The position numbers and the translations under genes are program-made. From Avoscillospira_A sp052117125 (lineage in GTDB: Bacteria; Bacillota; Clostridia; Oscillospirales; Oscillospiraceae), in contig NZ_JBQKJT010000012.1 of assembly GCF_052117125.1 (NCBI RefSeq), forward strand, positions 61,729-125,728: a stretch of 64,000 nt of DNA. The letters run 5' to 3'. Positions 33,749 to 42,937 of this stretch are shown in pieces. Every line of letters starts with the position of its first letter. The first letter of the stretch is position 1. Under the pieces are notes generated by a model. The model was not told the origin of the DNA and did no database searches. It saw only the letters and a list, made by a program, of their open reading frames with translations.

Positions 33749-34187
33749 ATTTCCCCTTTATATTGATTTGGACGGAAAGCCCGTGGTATTGGTGGGCGGC
33801 GGGACCATCGCCGCCCGGCGGGCGAAAACCCTCTCCCAGTTCGGTGTGAAACTGACGGTCATTGCGCCGTCCATCGACGCGTCCATCCGGGCCTTGCCCG
33901 GCGTGACGTGCATCGAACGGCCCTGGGACCCGGCGCGATTGGGGGAGGCCGTCTTTGTGCTGACGGCCACGGACTGCGAAGCCGTCAATGCTTCGGTGGT
34001 GGAGACGTGCCGGAACCGGGGGATTCCCGTCAACGACGCCTCCGACCAGACCCGCTGTGATTTTCAATTTCCCGCCGTGGCCATCCGCGGCGATGTGGTC
34101 GTCGGCGTCAATGCCGGCGGCACCGACCACTCCCTGGTGCGCCGCGTGGCTGCGGCCATCCGAACGCTATTGGAGGGCGAACTATGA
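33735..34187 (+). CDS. precorrin-2 dehydrogenase / siroheme synthase N-terminal type
   Basis: A 150-residue NAD-binding protein like the N-terminal part of CysG/Met8 and like SirC. It opens FPLYIDLDGKPVVLVGGGTIAARRAK and contains NDASDQTRCDFQFPA. It oxidises precorrin-2 to sirohydrochlorin, feeding siroheme or anaerobic cobalamin. The chelatase part seems absent or minimal because the protein is short. It overlaps hemA by 14 bases and hemC by 4 (ATGA). Confidence 0.9.
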   Translation: MTRRKFPLYIDLDGKPVVLVGGGTIAARRAKTLSQFGVKLTVIAPSIDASIRALPGVTCIERPWDPARLGEAVFVLTATDCEAVNASVVETCRNRGIPVNDASDQTRCDFQFPAVAIRGDVVVGVNAGGTDHSLVRRVAAAIRTLLEGEL

Positions 34188-35071
34188 AACAACTGCGCAT
34201 CGGCAGCCGGGAGAGCCGGCTGGCCGTCATTCAATCGGAGCAGGTGGCCGACTATCTGCGGTCCCAGGGTGTGGACGCGCCCCTGGTGACCATGAAGACC
34301 ACCGGCGATATCATTCTGGACCGGACCCTGGACAAAATCGGCGGCAAGGGATTATTTGTCAAGGAACTGGACAAGGCGCTGCTGGACGGCCGCAGCGATC
34401 TGTCGGTCCATTCCACCAAGGATTTGCCCATGGAGATTCCGCCGGAACTGCCCATTGTGGGCTTTTCCAAACGGGAGGACCCCCGGGATGTGCTGGTGCT
34501 GCCGGAGGGCTGCACCGAATGGGACAAGACGAAGCCTGTGGGCTGCGCCAGCCGCCGCCGAATGCTCCAGCTACAGGACCTCTATCCCGAGGTGACCTTT
34601 GCGCCGGTTCGCGGCAACGTTCTGACCCGGTTGAATAAACTGGACGTGGGCCAGTACGGCGCGCTGATTCTGGCCGCCGCCGGTCTCAAGCGGTTGGGAC
34701 TGGAGCATCGCATCAGCCGGTATTTTTCCACCGAGGAGATGATTCCCGCCGCCGGACAGGGCATTTTGTGCATCCAGGGCCGGGCAGGGGAGGACTACTC
34801 GGCATTGGCTGGGTTCCTGGACGACGGGGCTACGGCCTGCGTCACGGCGGAGCGGGCCTTTGTCACCGCGTTGGACGGCGGCTGTTCCAGCCCCATTGCG
34901 GCATTTGCCCATCTGGACGGGGAGACGCTCCATCTGCGGGGCCTCTATTACAGCGAAGCCCACGAAACCCACACCGTCGGAACCTGCTCCGGCCCCGCCG
35001 CCGACGCGGCATCCCTGGGGGCCAGACTGGCCGCGGAACTGAAAGAACAACTGGACGGAGGAACCCAATGA
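34184..35071 (+). CDS. hemC: hydroxymethylbilane synthase (porphobilinogen deaminase)
   Basis: A 295-residue enzyme joining four porphobilinogen units. The cysteine carrying the dipyrromethane cofactor is C234 in LDGGCSSPIAAF, and GSRESRLAVIQS, GDIILDRTLDKIGGKGLF and VHSTKDLP are the family motifs. Its start overlaps the preceding stop (ATGA), and its own stop overlaps the cobA-hemD start in the same way. Confidence 0.96.
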   Translation: MKQLRIGSRESRLAVIQSEQVADYLRSQGVDAPLVTMKTTGDIILDRTLDKIGGKGLFVKELDKALLDGRSDLSVHSTKDLPMEIPPELPIVGFSKREDPRDVLVLPEGCTEWDKTKPVGCASRRRMLQLQDLYPEVTFAPVRGNVLTRLNKLDVGQYGALILAAAGLKRLGLEHRISRYFSTEEMIPAAGQGILCIQGRAGEDYSALAGFLDDGATACVTAERAFVTALDGGCSSPIAAFAHLDGETLHLRGLYYSEAHETHTVGTCSGPAADAASLGARLAAELKEQLDGGTQ

Positions 35072-36549
35072 GCGGTAAAGTATTTTTGATCGGCGCGGGT
35101 CCGTCGGACGCGGGTTTACTCACCTGCAAGGCCCGGGACATTCTGCAATCGGCCGAAGTGGTGGTGTATGACGCATTGGTGGGCGAGGCCATTCTGGCCA
35201 TGGTGCCGCCGGAGGCCGAGTGCATCAACGTGGGCAAGCGGGCCAGAAACCATACCCGCAGCCAGTGGCAGATCAACGAGATTCTGCTGGAGGAGGCCCA
35301 AAAGGGAAAGCGTGTGGTCCGGCTCAAGGGCGGCGACCCGTTTCTCTTTGGCCGGGGCGGCGAGGAACTGGAGCTGCTGGCCAAAAACAACATCCCCTTT
35401 GAGATCGTGCCGGGTATCACCTCGGCCATCGCCGTTCCCGCCTACAACGGCATCCCTGTGACCCACCGGGATTTCTGCTCGTCCCTCCACATCATCACAG
35501 CCCACAAAAAGGCCGACGAACCCCTCAATATCGATTTTGACGCCCTGGTGCGGACCAAAGGCACGCTGGTATTTTTAATGGGCGTGACCGCCCTGCCTGC
35601 CATCTGCCAGGGATTGTTGGACGCCGGCATGGACCCGGAGATGCCCGCTGCCGTCCTGCACCGCGGCACCTCGGCCCGGCAGAAGCGGGTGGTCGCTACG
35701 GTTTCCACCCTGCCCGAAGCGGCGGCCCACATGGAGGCCCCGTCGATTATCGTCGTGGGTAAAGTCTGCGCCCTGTCCAAGGAATTCGCCTGGGCCGAAC
35801 AGCGGCCCCTGTTCGGCAACCGCTATCTGGTGACCCGGCCCCGGGAGCGGGCGGGGGTCCTGGCGTCGCGGCTGCGGGACCTGGGCGGCGAAGTGGTGGA
35901 ATTCCCCACCATTGAACTGCGCGCCCTCGACGGCGTCTCCCTGGACGGCCTCGACGACAGTACGTGGCTGGTGCTGACCAGTCCTTCCGGCGTGGAGATT
36001 TTCTTCGATCTGCTGAAACAGCAGCATAAGGATGTCCGGAGCCTGGCCCACCTGAAGGTGGCGGCGCTGGGCAGCGCCACGGCCAAGGAATTGGAGCGGC
36101 ACGGCATTCTGGCCGATTTGACGCCCGCCACCTATGACGCCCGGAACCTGGGTGTCTCCCTGGCGGCCAAACTGCAACCCGGCGACAAGGTGTTCATCGC
36201 CCGGGCCAAGCAGGGCAGTCCCGAGCTGACGGAACAGCTCAACAGCGTTCCCTGGGCCGATGTCCAGGATGTTGCCACCTATGAGACGGTGCTGACCCGC
36301 CCGGCCATTCTGGAACCGTTGGAGCTGCTGGACGGCCGCACCTGGGCCGTGTTCACCAGCGCCTCCACCGTGCGGGGCTTCGCCGCCGCCGCCGGTACCG
36401 AGGACCTTTCCCAAGTCAACGCCCTGTGCATCGGCAAACAGACCGAGGCCCAGGCAAAACAATACGGCATGACCACCAAGACCGCTGCCGCCGCCACCAT
36501 GGACGCATTGGTAGAGCTGGCCCTGGCGTGTGCCAAGGAGGAAGATTGA
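35068..36549 (+). CDS. cobA-hemD: uroporphyrinogen-III C-methyltransferase / uroporphyrinogen-III synthase fusion
   Basis: A 493-residue two-domain enzyme. Residues 1 to about 250 are the SAM-dependent methyltransferase (VFLIGAGPSDAGLLT, RLKGGDPFLFGRGGEE, PGITSAIAVPAYNGIPVTHR) that makes precorrin-2. Residues about 255-493 are a HemD domain (RYLVTRPRERAGVLASRL, FTSASTVRGFAAA) that closes uroporphyrinogen III. Such fusions are common in clostridia and commit the product to corrinoids and siroheme. The ATG overlaps the hemC stop. Confidence 0.95.
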   Translation: MSGKVFLIGAGPSDAGLLTCKARDILQSAEVVVYDALVGEAILAMVPPEAECINVGKRARNHTRSQWQINEILLEEAQKGKRVVRLKGGDPFLFGRGGEELELLAKNNIPFEIVPGITSAIAVPAYNGIPVTHRDFCSSLHIITAHKKADEPLNIDFDALVRTKGTLVFLMGVTALPAICQGLLDAGMDPEMPAAVLHRGTSARQKRVVATVSTLPEAAAHMEAPSIIVVGKVCALSKEFAWAEQRPLFGNRYLVTRPRERAGVLASRLRDLGGEVVEFPTIELRALDGVSLDGLDDSTWLVLTSPSGVEIFFDLLKQQHKDVRSLAHLKVAALGSATAKELERHGILADLTPATYDARNLGVSLAAKLQPGDKVFIARAKQGSPELTEQLNSVPWADVQDVATYETVLTRPAILEPLELLDGRTWAVFTSASTVRGFAAAAGTEDLSQVNALCIGKQTEAQAKQYGMTTKTAAAATMDALVELALACAKEED

Positions 36550-36550
36550 A

Positions 36551-37534
36551 ATGGAACTGATTCGTCGTCCCCGCCGCCTGCGCAGCGGCGAGATTCTGCG
36601 GAAAATGGTGCGGGAGACCCGCATGAGCAAGACCTCCCTGATTTACCCCACCTTTGTGGTGGAGGGGGAGAACCGCAAGGAGGAGATTCCCTCCATGGCG
36701 GGCCAGTACCGCTACAGCATCGACCAGCTGCTCTACAAGGCGGAGGAGATGCTGGAAGCGGGCATCGATAAATTTATGCTCTTCGGCATCCCCGACCACA
36801 AGGACGCCTGCGGCAGCGAAGCCTATGCCGAGCACGGCATCATTCAGGAGGCCATGCGGGCGCTGAAAGCCCGGCTCCCGGAGCTGTATCTGATCGGCGA
36901 TGTGTGCATGTGCGAGTACACCTCCCACGGCCATTGCGGCATCCTCCACGGCCATGACGTGGACAATGACCAGACGCTTCAGTACATTGCCAAGATCGCC
37001 CGGTCCCAGGTGGAGGCCGGCGCCGATATGGTGGCCCCCTCCGACATGATGGACGGCCGCATTGCCGCCATCCGCGCCGAGCTGGACAAGGCCGGGTATG
37101 TCAACACGCCCATTATGTCCTATGCCGTCAAATACGCGTCCTCCTTCTACGGCCCCTTCCGGGACGCCGCCGACTCGGCTCCCAGCTTTGGCGACCGCAA
37201 GACATACCAGATGGACTGGCACAACCGGAGAGAGGGCCTCAAGGAAGCCCTGTCCGATGTGGAAGAAGGCGCGGACCTCCTCATGGTGAAGCCCGCCATG
37301 GCCTACGGCGACATCATTTCCGACGTCAAGGCCGCCACCAATGTACCCCTGGGCGCGTACAGCGTCAGCGGTGAATACTGCATGGTGAAGACCTGCGGCA
37401 AGCTGGGCTATGTGGATGAAACGGCCATTATGTGCGAGATCGCAACGGCTGCTTATCGGGCCGGCGCGGACATCTACCTGACTTACTTTGCAAAAGAGCT
37501 GGCCAAGGCCATGGACGAAGGGAGAATCGGATAA
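36551..37534 (+). CDS. hemB: delta-aminolevulinic acid dehydratase (porphobilinogen synthase)
   Basis: A 327-residue enzyme condensing two aminolevulinate molecules to porphobilinogen. The active-site lysines lie in SYAVKYASSFYGPFRDA and LLMVKPAMAY; the cysteine cluster DVCMCEYTSHGHCG indicates a zinc-binding form. The ATG at 36551 follows AGGAGG that lies within the end of cobA-hemD, one base after its stop codon. The stop overlaps the hemL start by one base. Confidence 0.96.
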   Translation: MELIRRPRRLRSGEILRKMVRETRMSKTSLIYPTFVVEGENRKEEIPSMAGQYRYSIDQLLYKAEEMLEAGIDKFMLFGIPDHKDACGSEAYAEHGIIQEAMRALKARLPELYLIGDVCMCEYTSHGHCGILHGHDVDNDQTLQYIAKIARSQVEAGADMVAPSDMMDGRIAAIRAELDKAGYVNTPIMSYAVKYASSFYGPFRDAADSAPSFGDRKTYQMDWHNRREGLKEALSDVEEGADLLMVKPAMAYGDIISDVKAATNVPLGAYSVSGEYCMVKTCGKLGYVDETAIMCEIATAAYRAGADIYLTYFAKELAKAMDEGRIG

Positions 37535-38817
37535 TGGGCAAGTCGGAAACCCTGTTTGAACGGGCGAAAGCCGTCATTCCCGGCGGCGTCAACAGCCCGG
37601 TCCGGGCCTTTGGCTCCATCGGTATGTGCCCCCGGTTCATCGCTACGGCCAAGGGCAGCACCATGACCGACGCCGACGGTGTGACATATATCGACTATGT
37701 AGGCTCCTGGGGTCCCATGATTCTGGGCCACAACTACCCGGCCATTGAGGAGGCTGTGGTGGAGGCCGCCCGCCAGGGCTTGAGCTTCGGCGCGGCCACG
37801 GAGCGGGAAGTGGAGATGGCGGAGCTGATCTGCCAGCTGGTCCCCTCCATTGAGATGGTCCGCATGGTCAACTCCGGCACCGAGGCCGTCATGAGCGCCA
37901 TCCGGGCCGCTCGCGGCTTCACGGGCCGGGATAAGATCATCAAGTTCAACGGCTGCTACCACGGCCATAGCGACGGCCTGCTGGTCCAGGCCGGTTCTGG
38001 CGTCATGACCGCCGGTGTCCCCGACAGCTCCGGCGTTCCCAGCGGCTGTACCCGGGACACGTTGACGGCCACCTACAACGATCTGGACAGCGTCAAGGCC
38101 CTGTTTGAGGCCAACAAAAACGAGATTGCTGCCATCATTGTGGAGCCGGTGGCCGCCAATATGGGCGTGGTGCCGCCCCAGCCGGGATTCTTGCAGGGTC
38201 TGCGGGACCTCTGCGACCAAAACGGCAGTCTGCTGATCTTCGACGAGGTCATCACCGGATTCCGCCTGAAAATCGATGGCGCCCAGGGCTATTTCGGCGT
38301 GCGGCCCGATTTGACCACCTTTGGCAAGATCATCGGCGGCGGTATGCCCGTGGGCGCCTACGGCGGCCGGAAAGAGATCATGGAAGTGGTGTCGCCGTTG
38401 GGTGCGGTCTATCAGGCCGGTACCCTCAGCGGCAACCCCGTGGCCATGGCGGCGGGTCTCTGCCAGCTGAAACTTTTGCGGGACAACCCCCAGTGGTACG
38501 ATGAACTCAATGCCACCGGCGATTGGTTCTATGGTCAGATGGAGCAGATCATTCGGGAAGCCGGTAAGCTGTACCCGGTCAATCATGTGGGTTCCCTGGG
38601 CAGCGTGTTCTTTACCGATGTACCGGTGGTGGATTACGCCTCGGCCAAAACCGCCGATACGGCGGCCTTTGCCGCCTGTGCGCGGAACTACTTCGACCAC
38701 GGCATCTATGTGGCCCCGTCCCAGTTTGAAGCCATGTTCCTGTCCACAGCTCATACGAAGGAGCAGCTGGAGCAGACGCTGGACGTGCTGAGCAATTACC
38801 TCCGTACCCAAAAATAA
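37534..38817 (+). CDS. hemL: glutamate-1-semialdehyde 2,1-aminomutase
   Basis: A 427-residue PLP aminomutase that makes 5-aminolevulinate. The PLP lysine is K265 in TTFGKIIGGGMPVGAYGG, with FNGCYHGHSDGLL, VEPVAANMG and FDEVITGFR upstream. It is the last gene of the operon. No hemE, hemG/F or hemH follow, so the pathway here ends at precorrin-2/sirohydrochlorin rather than heme. Confidence 0.96.
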   Translation: MGKSETLFERAKAVIPGGVNSPVRAFGSIGMCPRFIATAKGSTMTDADGVTYIDYVGSWGPMILGHNYPAIEEAVVEAARQGLSFGAATEREVEMAELICQLVPSIEMVRMVNSGTEAVMSAIRAARGFTGRDKIIKFNGCYHGHSDGLLVQAGSGVMTAGVPDSSGVPSGCTRDTLTATYNDLDSVKALFEANKNEIAAIIVEPVAANMGVVPPQPGFLQGLRDLCDQNGSLLIFDEVITGFRLKIDGAQGYFGVRPDLTTFGKIIGGGMPVGAYGGRKEIMEVVSPLGAVYQAGTLSGNPVAMAAGLCQLKLLRDNPQWYDELNATGDWFYGQMEQIIREAGKLYPVNHVGSLGSVFFTDVPVVDYASAKTADTAAFAACARNYFDHGIYVAPSQFEAMFLSTAHTKEQLEQTLDVLSNYLRTQK

Positions 38818-38838
38818 AAATGTTACTCGATTTTTTGT
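38818..38838 (-). repeat. solo end fragment of the modular repeat family
   Basis: AAAAATGTTACTCGATTTTT directly after the hemL stop codon resembles the AAAAGTTTTACTCGATTTTT end of the repeat elements, with two mismatches. The rest of the element is missing. Confidence 0.55.
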
Positions 38839-38910
38839 AAGGCAACGTACCGCCGGTGTGTCTGCGGGCGTCACCGGGCCTTCACCGCACCGGGCTTACC
38901 GGTGCGATCC

Positions 38911-38950
38911 ATAAAAAAACCCCCCGGCGGAATTCCGCCGGGGGGTTGCT
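38911..38950. terminator. terminator between convergent hemL and sugar-transport operons
   Basis: The palindrome CCCCCCGGCGG/CCGCCGGGGGG around AATT at about 38920-38945 is flanked on the left by seven A, so it is a strong terminator for the minus-strand operon. A smaller GCACCGG/CCGGTGC hairpin at 38887-38905 may end the hem transcript. Confidence 0.85.
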
Positions 38951-38980
38951 TATGCTATGGGTTCCGGGGTTCGACTGGGA

Positions 38981-40144
38981 TTAGTCGTAAACCAGAGTGG
39001 CCATATCGGGATCATCGATGTTGGTGGAGTCGTACCACTTGGCACCGGTGTCCACGTCGGAGACGGACTCACCGTTAGCAGCGGCAACAGCCAGAGCCAC
39101 GGCCTGATAGCCGATCTGGACGGGGTCCTGCGTCACAGAGCCGATGAACCAGCCGTTGCGGACAGCGTTCTTCTGAGCGGAACCGGCGTCGAAGCCAGCG
39201 ACGACCAGACCATCGTACTTGCCGCCCTCAGCCAGGTCGGAACCGTCGGAGGTAGCAGCCAGGAAGCCGGTCACAGCGCCTTCGTTGGAGCAGAAGATGG
39301 CGGTGATGCCGTCCATGCCCAGCAGAGCGCTGGCAGAGGTCTGCAGGGAGGTAGCCTCAGTGGTGGCGGAAACTTCCACACGGATGATAATAGCGGGGCT
39401 GTCAACCTTCTTCTCCCAAGTGGTGTGGCCTTCGATGGAGACCTTGCCGGGCTGATAGGTCTCGGCGATCTCCGCCATCTTGTTCACAAAACCGGTGGTA
39501 CGGCCGGTGACGGAAGCGGAAACAGCATCCTGAGACAGGCAGCCGATGACGATGGGAGCGTCGGAGGTGGCGTTCTGCATGGCGGCAACGACGGTCTCGT
39601 TCTCGCCAAACTTCTCAGCGGCGATGGCGGCAGCGGCCTCGTTGTCGGTGGCAGCGGTGGCCTTAACAGCGCCGGTGGTGTCGCCGGGAACGCCGGAGTC
39701 AAAGCCGATGACGGGGATGTTCTTCTCGGCGCACTCCGCCAGAATCTCGGTGACGGAGTCGGTGGACAGAGCGGCCAGAGCCATGGCCTTGGGGTTCTTG
39801 GCCAGCTCGGTCTTGATCATGTTGACCTGAGAGTCGATCTCGGTCTCGGAAGCGGGGCCATCGAAGTAAATGTCAACGCCCAGATCCGCAGCGGCCTGCT
39901 CAGCGCCCTCGTTAACGGCCTGCCAGTAAGCGTGCTGGAAGCCCTTGGCCATGACGGGGATGTACAGCTTCTCGCCGCTGCCGGTGTCCTCCGTGGCGGT
40001 GTCGCCGGTGTTGCCGGTATCGGCGGTGTCGGTGTTGGAGGTATCATCTGTGCTGGGGGTAGTGGTGTCGTTGGTCTTGCTGCCGCAAGCGACCATACCG
40101 AAGGTCATTACCAGAGCAAGAAGCAATGCAGTCAGTTTCTTCAT
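38981..40144 (-). CDS. ribose-type sugar ABC transporter substrate-binding lipoprotein
   Basis: A 387-residue lipoprotein. The signal peptide ends in a lipobox (MTFGMVACGS), followed by a Thr/Asp-rich linker (residues about 23-57) and a periplasmic-binding protein type 1 fold (KLYIPVMAKGFQHAYWQAV, ATDNEAAAAIAA). It binds a sugar outside the membrane and delivers it to the permease encoded upstream. It is the last gene of the ATPase-permease-binding protein group. A strong terminator follows. The ligand (ribose, galactose, autoinducer-2 or other) is not known. Confidence 0.9.
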   Translation of the reverse strand: MKKLTALLLALVMTFGMVACGSKTNDTTTPSTDDTSNTDTADTGNTGDTATEDTGSGEKLYIPVMAKGFQHAYWQAVNEGAEQAAADLGVDIYFDGPASETEIDSQVNMIKTELAKNPKAMALAALSTDSVTEILAECAEKNIPVIGFDSGVPGDTTGAVKATAATDNEAAAAIAAEKFGENETVVAAMQNATSDAPIVIGCLSQDAVSASVTGRTTGFVNKMAEIAETYQPGKVSIEGHTTWEKKVDSPAIIIRVEVSATTEATSLQTSASALLGMDGITAIFCSNEGAVTGFLAATSDGSDLAEGGKYDGLVVAGFDAGSAQKNAVRNGWFIGSVTQDPVQIGYQAVALAVAAANGESVSDVDTGAKWYDSTNIDDPDMATLVYD

Positions 40145-40226
40145 TTTGGTTCCTCCTAAAAATTTAAGATTTTTTATAAGCACACAGGGATGTGAGCCTA
40201 TCGGATGGGATGGGGTCGGGAAGGGC

Positions 40227-41231
40227 TTAGCCCTTCTTGACCCGGTTGGCGGCCTTGGTACGCTGGATGTCCAGCAGCACGGCGCCAATGACCACGAGGC
40301 CGGTGAAGAAGGTCTGCCAGGGGGCCTGGAGGCCGCAGGCGGAGAGGCCGTTCTTCAGGACGGACATAATGAACACACCGATGATGGTGCCGACCATGGA
40401 GCCTGCGCCGCCGCTCATGGACGTGCCGCCGATGACGACGCCGGCGATGGCGTTCAGCTCCTGGCCGTTGCCGGTGCCGGGGGTGATGGTGGTGTAGGCA
40501 GCGGCGTAGAAGATACCGGCCATGCCGCAGAACGCACCGCAGATGGTGTAGATACCGACCTTCCAGTTGTCGACGTTGATGCCGGAGAGACGGGCGGCTT
40601 CTTCGTTGGAGCCGATGGCGTAGTTGTAACGGCCGAACTTGGTCTTATGCAGGATCAGGGCGGCGATAACGAAGAAGGCGAACAGCCAGATGGCGCCGAC
40701 GGGGAAGTTCTTGGCGCCGAAGAGCTCGGAGCGGATGAACACGGGCTTGAACCAGCCGCCCACAGGCTCGGTGGCGGTGGGCCAGGTCTGGGACTGGACC
40801 TTGGTGAGGATGGAGCCGGCGCCCTGGGCCATCATCATGGTGCCGAGGGTGGCGATGAAGGGGGGCAGCTTCAGCTTGGCGATGAGACCGCCGTTGAGCA
40901 GGCCGAAGATGGTGCCGACGGCCACGGTGAGAATGAGGGACGCCACCAGGGGCCAGTCGTGCTGCTTGAAGGTGTAGGCGCCCAGCAGAGCCGAGCACAT
41001 CATGACGGTGCCGATGGACAGGTCGATGCCGCCGGCGATGATGACGAAGGTGACGCCGAAGGCCATAAAGCCGATGTAGTAGCTGGATTCCAGAACGTTC
41101 TTCAACGTATCCAGCGTGAAGAAGTTATTGCCGATGATGGAGAAGAGGACGTACAGAATCACCAGGGCCGCCGGGGCCAGGAGCTTCTGCAGATCCAGTT
41201 TTTTTGTACCGTTGGTTGCGAGTTTGTTCAT
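40227..41231 (-). CDS. ribose-type sugar ABC transporter permease
   Basis: A 334-residue membrane protein of the RbsC/AraH family with about nine to ten hydrophobic helices and the family signature GGIDLSIGTVMMCSALLGA. The later AGVVIGGTSMSGGAGSMVGT segment is the cytoplasmic coupling region. It works with the two-domain ATPase encoded 20 bases upstream and the binding protein downstream. The ATG at 41231 is preceded by GGGGGGAAAG; an in-frame ATG six codons earlier overlaps that site. Confidence 0.93.
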   Translation of the reverse strand: MNKLATNGTKKLDLQKLLAPAALVILYVLFSIIGNNFFTLDTLKNVLESSYYIGFMAFGVTFVIIAGGIDLSIGTVMMCSALLGAYTFKQHDWPLVASLILTVAVGTIFGLLNGGLIAKLKLPPFIATLGTMMMAQGAGSILTKVQSQTWPTATEPVGGWFKPVFIRSELFGAKNFPVGAIWLFAFFVIAALILHKTKFGRYNYAIGSNEEAARLSGINVDNWKVGIYTICGAFCGMAGIFYAAAYTTITPGTGNGQELNAIAGVVIGGTSMSGGAGSMVGTIIGVFIMSVLKNGLSACGLQAPWQTFFTGLVVIGAVLLDIQRTKAANRVKKG

Positions 41232-41251
41232 AGCTTGCTTTCCCCCCATTG

Positions 41252-42742
41252 TTAGCGCATGGTAGCGTATGTCATGATTCGTTCCTGCGTGGCTTCGCTG
41301 ATATCCAGCTCGCCGGTGAGACGGCCTTCGCACATGACCATGACCCGGTCAGACATGCGGAGGATTTCCGGCAGTTCCGAGGAGATCATGATAATGGACT
41401 TGCCTTCGGCGGCCAGCTGATTCATCAGCTTGTAGATCTCGCTCTTGGCGCCCACGTCGATGCCGCGGGTGGGTTCGTCGAAGATCAGCACGTCGCAGTC
41501 CCGCAGCAGCCACTTGGCGATGACGACCTTCTGCTGGTTGCCGCCGGAAAGGGACCGGGCCAGCGTCTTGCCGGAGGGCGTCTTGGTGCGCAGCTTCTGG
41601 ATGTACTCTTTGGTGACCTGGGCGATCTTGCCGTCCTGCACAAAGGGACCGGCGGTGAGCGAATCCAGGGAGGCCATGGCCGTATTATCGGCCACGCTCA
41701 GGCCCAGACACAGGCCGTAGCGCTTGCGGTCCTCGGAGAGGTAGCCGATACCGACACGGACGGCGTCCTTGGGACGGCGGATTTTGACTTCCTTGCCGTT
41801 GACGAGGATCTGGCCGGAGGTCTTGGGGTCCGCGCCGGACAGGAGCCGCATGGTCTCGGTACGGCCCGCGCCCATCAGACCCGCAAAGCCCAGAATCTCA
41901 CCCTTGTGCAGCTGGAAGGACACGTCCTTGACCATGTCGGAACAGAGGTTCCGGGCTTCCAGCACCACGGGGGCGTCGGGGGCCACGTTGGAATGGCTCT
42001 TAGGTTCGTCGAAGATGACGCGGCCCACCATCATCTGCACGATCTGGTCGATGGTGGTTTCGGCGGTGTTCACCGTGTCCACGTACTGACCGTCGCGCAT
42101 GACCGTGACCCGGTCGGTAATCTCCTTCAGCTCATCCATGCGGTGGGAGATGTAGATGATGCCCACGCCCGTGGCCTTGAGCCGCCGGATAAAGGTGAAG
42201 AGGTCTTCGATTTCAGCGGTGGTCAGGGAGGCGGAAGGCTCATCCATAATGAGGATTTTCGTGTTGTTGTAGGAAAGGGCCTTGGCGATTTCCACCATCT
42301 GCTGCTGGGCCACGGTGAGCCGCTTGACTACCGTGCGGGCAGTGATGTTCAGATGGAGGGATTGCAGGAGCTCATCGGTCTTGCGGTTCTGTTCCTTCTT
42401 GTCCAGGAACAGGCCCTTGGTGGACTCGCGGCCCACAAAGATGTTCTCCGCCACCGTCAGGTCCTGCATCAGGTTCAGCTCCTGGTGGACAATGCTGATG
42501 CCCAACTGCTGGGCGTGGCTGGGGGATTGAATCTCAGTGGGTTTGCCGTAGAGCTCGATGACGCCGTCATCCTTGGTGTAAATACCGGTGAGAATCTTCA
42601 TCAGCGTCGATTTACCGGCGCCGTTTTCACCGATGAGGGCCAGGACCTCGCCGGCGCGCAGCTCCAACTGCGCGTTGTCCAACGCGTGGACGCCGGGGAA
42701 ATACTTCTGAATCCCGTGCATATTGAGCAAAATCTCAGACAT
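41252..42742 (-). CDS. ribose-type sugar ABC transporter ATP-binding protein (two ATPase domains)
   Basis: A 496-residue RbsA/MglA-type protein. The first ATPase domain has GENGAGKSTLMKILTG and a weak signature VAQQQMVEIAKAL; the second has the usual altered loop GLMGAGRTETMRL, with LSGGNQQKVVIAKWLL and LIFDEPTRGIDVG. It energises sugar uptake. Its ATG at 42742 lies 11 bases after GGAGG, and a three-codon frame (ATG AAT GTC TGA) sits between and overlaps the start, which could affect initiation. It is first in the transporter group and has an operator-like palindrome upstream. Confidence 0.93.
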   Translation of the reverse strand: MSEILLNMHGIQKYFPGVHALDNAQLELRAGEVLALIGENGAGKSTLMKILTGIYTKDDGVIELYGKPTEIQSPSHAQQLGISIVHQELNLMQDLTVAENIFVGRESTKGLFLDKKEQNRKTDELLQSLHLNITARTVVKRLTVAQQQMVEIAKALSYNNTKILIMDEPSASLTTAEIEDLFTFIRRLKATGVGIIYISHRMDELKEITDRVTVMRDGQYVDTVNTAETTIDQIVQMMVGRVIFDEPKSHSNVAPDAPVVLEARNLCSDMVKDVSFQLHKGEILGFAGLMGAGRTETMRLLSGADPKTSGQILVNGKEVKIRRPKDAVRVGIGYLSEDRKRYGLCLGLSVADNTAMASLDSLTAGPFVQDGKIAQVTKEYIQKLRTKTPSGKTLARSLSGGNQQKVVIAKWLLRDCDVLIFDEPTRGIDVGAKSEIYKLMNQLAAEGKSIIMISSELPEILRMSDRVMVMCEGRLTGELDISEATQERIMTYATMR

Positions 42743-42784
42743 TCATCGATCAGCCTCCTGTATGCTGTATGCTCCGGCCAAAAG

Positions 42785-42796
42785 CGAAACGTTTCG
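42785..42796. promoter_or_regulatory. cre/LacI-type operator upstream of the sugar transporter
   Basis: The perfect palindrome CGAAACGTTTCG lies 43 bases upstream of the ATPase gene. Its core AAACGTTT fits the catabolite-response/LacI-family consensus. I could not place a convincing promoter next to it. Confidence 0.5.
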
Positions 42797-42937
42797 ACAT
42801 TTTCTGATAAAAAATCGAACTGTGCCGTGGGCCGTTCTTCTTTCTGATTACAGCATACCAGAATGATTGGAAAAACCAACTGAAAATCGTCCAGCAAAAG
42901 GTGAAAAAGATACACAAATTTCACAAGGGTACCAGAA

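Noticed and set aside
38951..38975. A GGGTTCCGGGGTTCGACT stretch resembling a tRNA T-arm
   Set aside because: No matching acceptor, anticodon or D-arm can be drawn; no tRNA or rRNA gene was seen anywhere in the window.
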